Below, one piece after another: positions 14,178-20,676 of a stretch of 54,227 nucleotides of DNA (positions are counted from its first letter, which is position 1; each line of letters opens with the position of its first letter). Below the pieces are notes generated by a model. The model saw only the letters and a program-made list of their open reading frames with translations. It was not told the DNA's origin and ran no database searches. The stretch comes from a virus. The DNA lies in the IMG/VR virus record IMGVR_UViG_3300032249_000551, positions 1 to 54,227 of that record, one strand, 5' to 3'. The position numbers and the translations under genes are program-made.

Positions 14178-14320
14178 TGCAACTGGAACTAACTAACACA
14201 GAAATCGCAGTAATACTTGAAGCGTTAGGTAAGGAGAAGGCTTACCTAAATGCTCATGGTCACAAAGAGTCTGCTCACAAAGTGAGTGACCTTCAATCAA
14301 AGATAAAGAACGGAGAATAA
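14177..14320 (+). CDS. 47-residue small protein
   Basis: ATG 14177 shares a base with the preceding TAA. Product begins MQLELTNTEIAVILEALGKE and is helical with a His cluster (AHGHKESAHK). Resembles short phage helix-turn-helix hairpin proteins, but no family can be assigned. One base separates its stop from the next ATG. Confidence 0.5.
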   Translation: MQLELTNTEIAVILEALGKEKAYLNAHGHKESAHKVSDLQSKIKNGE

Positions 14321-14321
14321 A

Positions 14322-14717
14322 ATGGGACAAGAACTATTAGAACGCACAGGTTGGGTCAAGAAGCCACGAAAGTATTTTGTTGCTACCAATAGCAAGGGAT
14401 ACAGAGTGATACGCGGTAGCGCAGATAGAGATTACTTCTATTGTGTAATCGCAAAAGAACTTAATGCGTGGGGTTCTATCTATGCCTCATTCTCTGCAAC
14501 AGAACACAACGCAAAGAAGTATTGCAAGACATGGAACAACAGAGAAGCAGACCGCTATGAGGTTGTGAAGTGTGTGCAGGTAACTGCTAAAGAAGTAAGA
14601 GCAATCAAAAAAGAAATTGCTTTAGAAGTAATCAAATACAAAGAAGAACAAGAACGACTACAACAAGAGTCCGCAGGGACAAACCCATGCACAGAATACG
14701 AAAAGGAGAATAACTAA
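14322..14717 (+). CDS. Hypothetical protein
   Basis: 131 residues, aromatic and basic N-terminal domain (RKYFVATNSKGYRVIRG, FYCVIAKELNAWGSIYASF), then a charged C-terminal helix. The C-terminal tail encodes the repeated 13-mer (Ser-Ala-Gly-Thr-Asn at 14670-14684). TAATG overlap with the DUF6011 gene. Not recognised. Confidence 0.55.
   Translation: MGQELLERTGWVKKPRKYFVATNSKGYRVIRGSADRDYFYCVIAKELNAWGSIYASFSATEHNAKKYCKTWNNREADRYEVVKCVQVTAKEVRAIKKEIALEVIKYKEEQERLQQESAGTNPCTEYEKENN
14671..14683 (+). repeat. 13-mer CCGCAGGGACAAA, copy 3
   Basis: One difference (A to C at position 4); in the C-terminal tail of 14322-14717 (Ser-Ala-Gly-Thr-Asn). Confidence 0.8.
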
Positions 14718-15424
14718 TGGCAACACTATCTACACACCGCACAGGCGGTGCAAGAGGCGCAAATGGATACGGAGAGTATCAAGTGCGCTATGCAAGTCCT
14801 AAGCAACAAATCTTCTTAAAGACACTACTGGAAACAAAGGCACATTCTTTTGGAGATGTAGATGTCGCAACACTTAATGTGCAAGGTGCTGGAGAACTAA
14901 TCACTAAGTTACTTGCACTACCTAACAAGGCTGGAGTTGTTGTTGCACCAAGTGAGAAGCAACTTTCTTTTGCAAAGTCGCTAACTGAAAAGAAAGAAGG
15001 CGGTGTTGATACTCTCAATCACTATCTACGCAATCGCAAAGTATCTTCTTTAGAAGAACTAGACCGCAAAGATGTGTCAGAGATTATTAACGCATTGAAG
15101 TTTGCAAAAGAAGTTACACCGCCAATCAAGATTACAGAAGTTGGTGCTTACATACTTGACGGAATTGTTTATTCAATCCGACAGAACTCTGAAACAAAGC
15201 GTTGGAGTGTTTGGACTTACTCTGATGTTGCAAAGAAGTATGTACGCAACGACAAAGAGTTTGGTGTTATCTACAAGTTAGATACAACAGACCGCTTAAC
15301 ACTAGAACTTGCTATTAAGTATTCTGCACAGGTTGGTATCTGTGTGCATTGTGGCAAGACCTTAACAGTATTGAAATCTGTTGCTGGTGGTATCGGACCA
15401 ATTTGTTCTAAAAGATACAACTAA
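14717..15424 (+). CDS. DUF6011-type protein
   Basis: 235 residues. The C-terminal VCVHC-like segment ICVHCGKTLTVLKSVAGGIGPICSKRYN matches the DUF6011 zinc motif (C-x2-C-x-x-LT...S...G-x-GP-x-C). Two internal related segments, YASPKQQIFLKTLLE (about 25-39) and VAPSEKQLSFAKSLTEKK (about 76-93), are the paired PS-x-KQ units common in such phage proteins. Function unknown; probably nucleic-acid associated. Confidence 0.65.
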   Translation: MATLSTHRTGGARGANGYGEYQVRYASPKQQIFLKTLLETKAHSFGDVDVATLNVQGAGELITKLLALPNKAGVVVAPSEKQLSFAKSLTEKKEGGVDTLNHYLRNRKVSSLEELDRKDVSEIINALKFAKEVTPPIKITEVGAYILDGIVYSIRQNSETKRWSVWTYSDVAKKYVRNDKEFGVIYKLDTTDRLTLELAIKYSAQVGICVHCGKTLTVLKSVAGGIGPICSKRYN

Positions 15425-15438
15425 GGAAGGAGTAACAA

Positions 15439-15750
15439 ATGTTAATAAGTGAGTTAAAAGAACTTATAGCAAATTACAAAGATAGTGACTCTGTTGTTGT
15501 TGCGCTATGGGATAAAGAATGTTTCAAGGCGTTAAATACAGAAGCACGAATAGTTACTGACAGAGAGTGGAACTATGTTGCCGAAAACTTTAGCGTGCAA
15601 ATGCACGACCAAATGTTAGGCGCAAGTATTCGCGGAGTGTTAGAAAACAAAATGCAATCAACTGATGAAGCAACAGAAGTGTTTATTGCTGACTTCATGG
15701 AACAGTACCGAACAGGTACAACAGAAGAACAACTATGGGACAAGGAGTAA
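15439..15750 (+). CDS. Hypothetical acidic protein, paralogue of the next gene
   Basis: 103 residues. The pattern VVVALWDKECFKAL near residue 20-33 parallels WAIWVDKEELAQII in the next gene, and both end EQ/DLWDKE, so they look like tandem duplicates. The last codons contain AAGGAG, which serves as ribosome-binding site for the next ATG three bases after the stop. Function unknown. Confidence 0.55.
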   Translation: MLISELKELIANYKDSDSVVVALWDKECFKALNTEARIVTDREWNYVAENFSVQMHDQMLGASIRGVLENKMQSTDEATEVFIADFMEQYRTGTTEEQLWDKE

Positions 15751-15753
15751 CAA

Positions 15754-16080
15754 ATGAGAACAGTTAAAGAAGTTATAGATTATTTATCCACACTTAATCA
15801 AGACGATAAAATCTGGGCAATCTGGGTTGATAAAGAAGAACTAGCACAGATAATTACAGATACAGAGTACGAAGATGAAAACGGAAATCTACTTGAAGTC
15901 ACACCAAAAGAAATTAGTAATGACTTTCTTGAAGATGTAATGCAAAGCGTAGATAACGCGGAGTATGTGTGGGACAGGTTTTCAGATGAAGTAAGAGATG
16001 AAACAAGGAATAAGTGGGAAAAACTACATGAAAAAATAACCGAAGCAAAAGAAGATACAGACCTATGGGATAAGGAGTAA
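15754..16080 (+). CDS. Hypothetical acidic protein, paralogue of the previous gene
   Basis: 108 residues, acidic, helical C-terminal half, ending LWDKE like its upstream neighbour. CTATGGGATAAGGAGTAA at the 3' end again embeds the ribosome-binding site of the next gene. A perfect TTATCCACA lies at 15784-15792 but is probably fortuitous. Function unknown. Confidence 0.55.
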   Translation: MRTVKEVIDYLSTLNQDDKIWAIWVDKEELAQIITDTEYEDENGNLLEVTPKEISNDFLEDVMQSVDNAEYVWDRFSDEVRDETRNKWEKLHEKITEAKEDTDLWDKE

Positions 16081-16084
16081 GTAA

Positions 16085-16513
16085 ATGACAACACTAGAGG
16101 TACAACAAGAAACGAAAGTAAGTGTAAGTGGCAATCTATCGTTCTATTGTTATGTGACACTAAAAGATAGTGAGCAGATAATCATAGACATTCCCGAAAA
16201 AGAATGGACAGGTGGAACTTACAAATCTACTGGTGTGATAAAGAAGGTTAGGTTAGAACAAATCTGTTACCAATCGGGATACGGAGATAATCCGCAAGTT
16301 TATCTTTACTCAATAGAGTTTCGTGGGTTTAGAAAAGACAAAGGGTTGCGGTACAGAACAGAACGACTACATAGCCCTGACCAAGAAGTGATAGACCAAA
16401 TACCTGATGAGTACCACACTTACGCGAGAGTCGCGTTTGTAAAGAAGGTAGCAGAACTACAAGAAGAACTAACGACTATGACTAATGGGGGAATACAAAT
16501 TGGAAAAAAATAA
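16085..16513 (+). CDS. Hypothetical protein
   Basis: 142 residues, beta-rich middle (NLSFYCYVTLKDSEQIIIDI, QVYLYSIEFRGFRKDKG) and a helical C-terminus. Not recognised. AAGGAGTAAGTAA-ATG start. Its end overlaps the HTH gene by up to 29 bases. Confidence 0.55.
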   Translation: MTTLEVQQETKVSVSGNLSFYCYVTLKDSEQIIIDIPEKEWTGGTYKSTGVIKKVRLEQICYQSGYGDNPQVYLYSIEFRGFRKDKGLRYRTERLHSPDQEVIDQIPDEYHTYARVAFVKKVAELQEELTTMTNGGIQIGKK

Positions 16514-17156
16514 CACAACCGAAGGGACAAAAAGTATGCGACTTACTAAGGGAATGAAACAACACAAAGAACAAATCTTGGTGGGTACAAGAGTACCTAA
16601 ATCAGATTTAACTTTACCAAAAGAAGTTTCAGACATTCTTATTGGACTACCACTAACAGAACGCAAAGCGTATGCAAGCGAGTTGCGTAAGGTTGGTTGG
16701 ACACTTCAATCTTTAGCGACACCGCTAAACCTAACGAGAGAGTCCATTCGTCTTTATACACTTGTGGAACACACAGGAGAAGTGTTAGCAAAGATTAGAC
16801 ACTTACCTATTGTTCAACCGCCTGTTATAGAAGTCTTTGTTGAAAGAGTGAAGCGTGTAAAGCCTGACCCAAAGGTGATAGCGCAACTAAAAGAACTTCA
16901 ACCTAAAGCGTTTATGGTTAGAGGTAAAGGCAAATCCAATCGTGAAGAAGCAGAACTTTATACACGACTTATCTATGAACTAATGGAGAGTGGTGTATCG
17001 GGTTATCGCATAGCAAAAGAACTTGGTGTTACCCATAGTGCGCTGGCGTTTCGTTTAGTGCGTTACGGATACACAACAAGCAACGGAACTTCTCGTTCAT
17101 ACAGACAACTAACACACCGAAAGACAGGAGAGGGAAATGCCGAACTGGTGCAGTAA
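16485..17156 (+). CDS. Double helix-turn-helix DNA-binding protein
   Basis: 223 residues from ATG 16485. Two HTH-like segments are visible: GWTLQSLATPLNLTRESIRL (about 71-90) and SGYRIAKELGVTHSALAFRL (about 171-190), both with the A/L-x-x-L-(G/N)-V/L-(T/S) turn pattern. Likely a phage transcriptional regulator. A later start at ATG 16536 sits 8 bases after GAAGGGA of the repeated 13-mer and would remove the 29-base overlap, so that start may be the true one. Confidence 0.6.
   Translation: MGEYKLEKNNTTEGTKSMRLTKGMKQHKEQILVGTRVPKSDLTLPKEVSDILIGLPLTERKAYASELRKVGWTLQSLATPLNLTRESIRLYTLVEHTGEVLAKIRHLPIVQPPVIEVFVERVKRVKPDPKVIAQLKELQPKAFMVRGKGKSNREEAELYTRLIYELMESGVSGYRIAKELGVTHSALAFRLVRYGYTTSNGTSRSYRQLTHRKTGEGNAELVQ
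16519..16531 (+). repeat. 13-mer CCGAAGGGACAAA, copy 4
   Basis: Exact, near the N-terminus of the HTH gene (Thr-Glu-Gly-Thr-Lys). An ATG (16536) follows GAAGGGA after 8 bases. Confidence 0.8.
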
Positions 17157-17775
17157 CGAATTAAAGATACAAGGTAGTCCTAAAGAACTTTCTAAACTTA
17201 TTAAGAAGGTTCAGATTACTAAAAGTGAAGCAACAGAAAATCATTGTGAGTCTGTGTTCTCTTGTCACAGAGTCATTCCAAGACCACTTGATAAAGAAGA
17301 TGAGTGGTACGAATGGAATGTTGCTAACTGGGGAAGTAAGTGGGACTTAAATGATGTTCGCTTTGACGGAGATGTAGATGATAAAGAAGTTTCTTATTAC
17401 TTTGAGAGTGCTTGGTCGCCTGTTGTACCTGTGATTGAAGCACTAGCAAAAGAGTTTAAGAAACTTTCTTTTACTTATACTTTCTATGAAACTGGTAGTG
17501 ATTACTGGGGCGAATTAGAGTATAAGAAAGGAGAACTGATAAGTGAAGATAGTGGTGATGTAAGTAGCGCAAGTTGCGAACGACTTGAATACTTAATGGG
17601 TAGTCACCACTACTGCGAAGATTGCTACGACCAAATAGAGTGCTACGGAGATAACACCGCAAAACTCTGTGAAGATTGTTTAGCAAAAGAAGATGAAGAA
17701 GATGTTTCTTTATGGGAAGGAGAAACAAGTGACTATCAAGCAAATAAATCTTTTGCAGATGTATCAAGTATCTAA
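17137..17775 (+). CDS. Api92-like/DUF1281-type protein
   Basis: 212 residues. MPNWCSNELKIQGSPKELSK, WNVANWGSKWD and YYFESAWSPVVPVIEALAKEF reproduce the Api92-like signature (MPNW-C-x-N-x-L-x-I-x-G ... WG-x-KWD ... F-x-T-x-WSPP). A Cys4 segment (HYCEDCYDQIECYGD...LCEDC, about 158-180) looks like an added zinc site. Function of the family is unknown; it is common in phage and plasmid early regions. Its 3' end encodes the next gene's ribosome-binding site. Confidence 0.7.
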   Translation: MPNWCSNELKIQGSPKELSKLIKKVQITKSEATENHCESVFSCHRVIPRPLDKEDEWYEWNVANWGSKWDLNDVRFDGDVDDKEVSYYFESAWSPVVPVIEALAKEFKKLSFTYTFYETGSDYWGELEYKKGELISEDSGDVSSASCERLEYLMGSHHYCEDCYDQIECYGDNTAKLCEDCLAKEDEEDVSLWEGETSDYQANKSFADVSSI

Positions 17776-17968
17776 AGGTATTTATCAAACAAAAGATGAT
17801 TTGTTTCAGATAAAGAAGATAGACAACAAATGGAGTTGGTTCATACGAAGTGGCTCTGCTTGGGTAGCAAAAGACAAAAGACAATACAAAACAAAGTCGT
17901 GGTGCGAAAGGTGCATTGAAGTTGAAAGCGGTTTTGTTTATGATGATGAAACACTATGGGAAGGGTAA
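17729..17968 (+). CDS. Hypothetical small protein
   Basis: 79 residues from GTG 17729, chosen for the perfect AAGGAG 7 bases upstream; the frame is open 12 codons further back. Product begins MTIKQINLLQMYQVSKGIYQ with a Trp-rich middle and a C-W-C-type pair (SWCERCIE). Ends TLWEG, echoing the LWDKE ends upstream. Overlaps the Api92-like gene by 47 bases. Not recognised. Confidence 0.5.
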   Translation: MTIKQINLLQMYQVSKGIYQTKDDLFQIKKIDNKWSWFIRSGSAWVAKDKRQYKTKSWCERCIEVESGFVYDDETLWEG

Positions 17969-17975
17969 AAGAAGA

Positions 17976-18164
17976 ATGGCAATTAAGTCGTACAAAGTAG
18001 AACTAACTACCGCGATTGCAGTAACACTAAACAATGACGAACACACCGCTAACAACTTGTGGGAAGTTATTGTAGGTAAAGCAAAAACTCAAATGATAGA
18101 CCAAGACATGAACGACAAGAACTATGTGTTGAAGGTTGTATCCGAAGTTACAGAAAGGGAATAA
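17976..18164 (+). CDS. Hypothetical small protein
   Basis: 62 residues from ATG 17976 (behind GAAGGGTAAAAGAAG); an upstream in-frame ATG at 17916 would overlap the previous gene heavily and lacks a ribosome-binding site. Product begins MAIKSYKVELTTAIAVTLNN and resembles a small alpha-beta fold. Not recognised. Confidence 0.5.
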   Translation: MAIKSYKVELTTAIAVTLNNDEHTANNLWEVIVGKAKTQMIDQDMNDKNYVLKVVSEVTERE

Positions 18165-18167
18165 AAA

Positions 18168-18341
18168 ATGATTTGCGATTATTGTTTGTCAAAAGAAACA
18201 GAGTTAATCTTCTGTAACTTATGCGAAACACACCAAGATAAAATGTCTAGCCTACTTGTTGTTTGCGCAAATCATAAAGAACTAGGACTAGCAAAAATAA
18301 AAAGGGAAGGAAGAAAAAATGGGAAAGTTATTCATTCGTAA
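18168..18341 (+). CDS. 57-residue zinc-ribbon microprotein
   Basis: ATG 18168, three bases after the previous stop. MICDYCLSKETELIFCNLCE gives two C-x2-C pairs (Cys3/6 and Cys16/19), then a third Cys/His pair (VCANH). Basic C-terminus. Overlaps the next gene by 23 bases. Function unknown. Confidence 0.5.
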   Translation: MICDYCLSKETELIFCNLCETHQDKMSSLLVVCANHKELGLAKIKREGRKNGKVIHS

Positions 18342-18474
18342 GATTACAGAAGCAGATGAACTATGGTTCTGCGATAACTGTAATCAACAAGGTGTCCGAG
18401 CAAATGGCAAAGACATTGTGAGTGCTAAAGAAGTTGTGATGTGGGTCTGTTACAACTGTGTTGGCAAGGTATGA
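18319..18474 (+). CDS. 51-residue zinc-ribbon microprotein
   Basis: ATG 18319 behind GGGAAGGAAGAAAAA. Product begins MGKLFIRKITEADELWFCDN; Cys pairs WFCDNCNQQ and WVCYNCVGK form a C4 ribbon. ATGA overlap with the next gene. Function unknown. Confidence 0.5.
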   Translation: MGKLFIRKITEADELWFCDNCNQQGVRANGKDIVSAKEVVMWVCYNCVGKV

Positions 18475-18662
18475 AGTGCCAAGAGAAAACTGCTTACCCA
18501 ACTAAATACAAAGCAGAAAAAGCCATGAGTTTGATTTGGAAAAATCATTGGCTAAATAACAATAGAAAGAAACCTTGCGCTACTTACAAATGCGAAATCT
18601 GCGGTAAGTGGCACTTAACAAGCCAAGCCCGAAGGGACAAAACAAATAGCCCAAAGAACTAA
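18471..18662 (+). CDS. Zinc-finger protein of the CxxCGxWHLTS type
   Basis: 63 residues from ATG 18471, chosen for its ATGA overlap; MKCQEKTAYPTKYKAEKAMS then YKCEICGKWHLTS. This K/R-x-Y-(R/K)-C-x-x-CG-x-WHLT(S/T) ending is a recurrent small actinophage family of unknown function. The 3' end carries one copy of the repeated 13-mer (18629-18641) and overlaps the open frame of the HNH gene, which is in the +1 frame. Confidence 0.6.
   Translation: MKCQEKTAYPTKYKAEKAMSLIWKNHWLNNNRKKPCATYKCEICGKWHLTSQARRDKTNSPKN
18629..18641 (+). repeat. 13-mer CCGAAGGGACAAA, copy 5
   Basis: Exact, where the zinc-finger gene and the open HNH frame overlap; encodes Pro-Glu-Gly-Thr-Lys in the HNH frame. An ATA follows GAAGGGA after 8 bases. 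Confidence 0.8.
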
Positions 18663-19230
18663 GACCTGTATTGGTTGTTACAAGGCACTACCACTAACAA
18701 GGTTCAACAAGTATCCGCAAGGCTCATACGGCAGACGAGCAAGGTGTAAGTCGTGCCAAGCAATCCACCGCAAAGGTTCTGCCGATAGAACGGCAAAGCG
18801 TTTAGCGTTGGAGTCACAAGGTAAAAGACAATGTAGCAAGTGCGGAAAGAAGAAAGCCTTATCTTCTTTTCAACTTGCTACCCGCAAAGGCAGAACAAAA
18901 AGCAGAGAAGGTGTCTGCAAATCTTGTGTAAGTGAAAGACAAAAGAACAATCACTTGACTAAAAATCAAGAGATAAGGTTGTTCATCTACAACTACAAAA
19001 GAACTCACCCTTGCCAAGTGTGTGGTGAAACTGATGTAGAGATGTTGGAGTTTGACCACATTCACTCAAAGAAGTTTGACATTAGCAACGGAGTATCTAA
19101 AGGTGTGAGTATGCACTTGCTAAAGAAGGAACTTGCTAAGTGTGTTGTGTTATGTTCCAATCACCACCGCAAGAAAACGCACGCTGAACGCAACACTTGG
19201 TTGCACAGGCTTGCAAAAGAAGAAGCATAA
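18646..19230 (+). CDS. HNH endonuclease with tandem zinc modules; start unresolved
   Basis: The frame is open from 18619. The conventional start is TTG 18808 (140 residues), but upstream codons clearly encode a second zinc module, TCIGCYKALPLTRFNKYPQG then RCKSC, similar to CSKCGKKKALSSF...VCKSC just after 18808. No ATG, GTG or TTG precedes that module. I place the start at ATA 18646, 8 bases after GAAGGGA of the repeated 13-mer; the equivalent position in the copy at 10631 is ATG. A +1 frameshift from the preceding gene is the alternative. The HNH core is CQVCGETDVEMLEFDHIH...CVVLCSNHHRKKTH. Confidence 0.5.
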   Translation: MAQRTKTCIGCYKALPLTRFNKYPQGSYGRRARCKSCQAIHRKGSADRTAKRLALESQGKRQCSKCGKKKALSSFQLATRKGRTKSREGVCKSCVSERQKNNHLTKNQEIRLFIYNYKRTHPCQVCGETDVEMLEFDHIHSKKFDISNGVSKGVSMHLLKKELAKCVVLCSNHHRKKTHAERNTWLHRLAKEEA

Positions 19231-19242
19231 AGAAACTACATT

Positions 19243-19283
19243 AAAGGGGATAGGTTGCCAACTGGCAATCTATCCCCTTTTTT
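19243..19283 (+). terminator. Strong intrinsic terminator of the rightward operon
   Basis: Read rightward: an AAAGGGGATAG arm, GTTGCC / GGCAAT continuing the stem, a 4-base AACT loop, then CTATCCCC and TTTTTT. The stem is about 17 bp with a single G-T pair. It ends the operon 13 bases after the HNH stop and insulates the integrase gene. Confidence 0.9.
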
Positions 19284-19286
19284 GTT

Positions 19287-19315
19287 TTGCCTTCTAAGTT
19301 ACTCGCTGGTAGGTT
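19287..19315 (+). promoter_or_regulatory. Candidate integrase promoter (leaderless)
   Basis: TTGCCT (19287-19292), 17-base spacer, TAGGTT (19310-19315), then 6 bases to the integrase ATG at 19322. There is no Shine-Dalgarno sequence before that ATG, which fits a leaderless transcript, common in Actinobacteria. The -35 matches TTGACA at 4 of 6 bases. Confidence 0.4.
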
Positions 19316-19321
19316 GTCCTT

Positions 19322-20674
19322 ATGGCTTACGCAATCAAACGCAAAGGGCGATTTACCGCCTATTACCGCCAAGACGGAAAAGTCAAATCCGTAGGCACAT
19401 TCTCATCTAGGGCTAAAGCAATTAACGCTGGATTACTCGCCGAAGAAGGCGAGTTTAATCTAATGCCCGAAAACCAAAAGACATTCAACACTTATTTAGA
19501 GCAATTAGCACTCTCACACGACATCAGAGTAATCACCCGTAAGAATTACATTACCCTGCTAAAGAAGTATGCCCAACCTTCTTTAGGGTCTAAGCGCATC
19601 TCCGCTATCACCAAGAAAGACATAAAGACCCTGTTTGATAATCTCGCAAATCAAGGGATTAGCCCAAGCACAATCTCACACCTAAAGACTTCTTTAGGTT
19701 CTCTATTCAGGCTCGCCGTTGATGATGACGCAATAGCCACAAACCCAACCCACCGCATAAGACTAAGCACGCCCAAGCCAGACCCCACATACACCCTAGA
19801 GCCTAAAGACTTTCAGGCTATCTTAAAGAACTTACCCACAGACGGAAGCCGTCTTTTAGCCCAGTTTCTTGTTGTTAGCGGCTGCCGATACGGAGAAGCC
19901 ACAGAACTTAGAGTCAAGGACTTTAACTTTGAGTCAAAGGAAGTCTATGTCAGACGCACAGTTTCAGATGTAGGCTACGCCTACCAGCCCGCAGGGACAA
20001 AGTCCGAGGGGACAAGATTTCTCATTGTGCCAGCTACCAAGAACGGCAATAAAAGAACTGTTGTTCTGAGCTCAGCTCTAGTATCAGAGATAAAGAAGTT
20101 TGTAAAGGCAAAAGCCTTAGCAAAAGAAGACCTAGTCTTCTCAAAGCACCTGGTTGAGAAGAAGAGTAAAATAGAAAGCCCTATCACAAGCGTAGGGAAG
20201 CCTTACACCATTGGAAGCAGGAGATTCCAACACGCAACGGCGTATTCATACAATGTCGGCGGTTGTAGGTGTGAAGCATGTAAAGAAGCGGTCAGGGAGT
20301 ACCGCAATCACTATAGAAAGGACAAGGGAAAGGGCAAGGTAGAAAGCCTTAGCAAAAGCACTAGCAAAAGCCTTAGCAAAAGCGAAAGCCCTAGCAAAAG
20401 CCTTAGCAAAAGCCTTAGCGAAAGACACCTACCTCGTGACAAGTGGCGAGCCATTTGGAACGAAGCCATCAACAAGTCAGGGATTGGTTGGTACCCCACT
20501 ACTCACGACCTTCGGCACGCTAACGCTACCCAGTTGTTAAAGAACGGGGTAGATGTGCATGAGGTCAAAGAGCGGTTAGGTCACCAGTCAATCGTAACTA
20601 CGGAGAGATACCTGCATCGTATCCGTCACCAGCAGTCAAACGCAGCCGAGGTTGTGAATGACTATTTGGAGTGA
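19322..20674 (+). CDS. int: Tyrosine integrase with embedded zinc-like module
   Basis: 450 residues. N-terminal arm-binding-like region (AYAIKRKGRFTAYYRQDGKV), SAM-like core-binding domain (about 55-145), then the catalytic domain: Arg in SGCRYGEATELR, H-x-x-R in THDLRHANAT, H in LGHQSIVTTERYLH with the nucleophile Tyr in ERYLH. Unusually, between the first Arg and the H-x-x-R lies FQHATAYSYNVGGCRCEACK, a GCRC-x-x-C zinc-like module usually found as separate small phage proteins, followed by a (SLSK)n repeat at about 341-367. It should integrate or excise the phage genome. The GTGA at its end is not used as start by the next gene. Confidence 0.9.
   Translation: MAYAIKRKGRFTAYYRQDGKVKSVGTFSSRAKAINAGLLAEEGEFNLMPENQKTFNTYLEQLALSHDIRVITRKNYITLLKKYAQPSLGSKRISAITKKDIKTLFDNLANQGISPSTISHLKTSLGSLFRLAVDDDAIATNPTHRIRLSTPKPDPTYTLEPKDFQAILKNLPTDGSRLLAQFLVVSGCRYGEATELRVKDFNFESKEVYVRRTVSDVGYAYQPAGTKSEGTRFLIVPATKNGNKRTVVLSSALVSEIKKFVKAKALAKEDLVFSKHLVEKKSKIESPITSVGKPYTIGSRRFQHATAYSYNVGGCRCEACKEAVREYRNHYRKDKGKGKVESLSKSTSKSLSKSESPSKSLSKSLSERHLPRDKWRAIWNEAINKSGIGWYPTTHDLRHANATQLLKNGVDVHEVKERLGHQSIVTTERYLHRIRHQQSNAAEVVNDYLE
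19989..20016 (+). repeat. 13-mer, copies 6 and 7 (tandem)
   Basis: CCGCAGGGACAAA (19989-20001) followed by CCGAGGGGACAAG (20004-20016, 11 of 13) in an integrase loop (Pro-Ala-Gly-Thr-Lys-Ser-Glu-Gly-Thr-Arg). Confidence 0.75.
20341..20425 (+). repeat. 12-bp tandem repeat encoding Ser-Leu-Ser-Lys
   Basis: About seven units of an AGCCTTAGCAAA-like 12-mer, encoding SLSK/TSK/SPSK variants within the integrase. Related unit sequence recurs at 20107-20130 (still coding, different context) and at 21214-21241 just outside a coding region. Confidence 0.7.
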
Positions 20675-20676
20675 TT

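Noticed and set aside
15784-15792. TTATCCACA (DnaA box), also one near 25478-25486
   Set aside because: Single isolated copies inside coding sequence; an origin would need clustered boxes.
20311-20499. Leu/Arg-rich leftward frame
   Set aside because: Antisense of the Ser-Lys repeat of the integrase.
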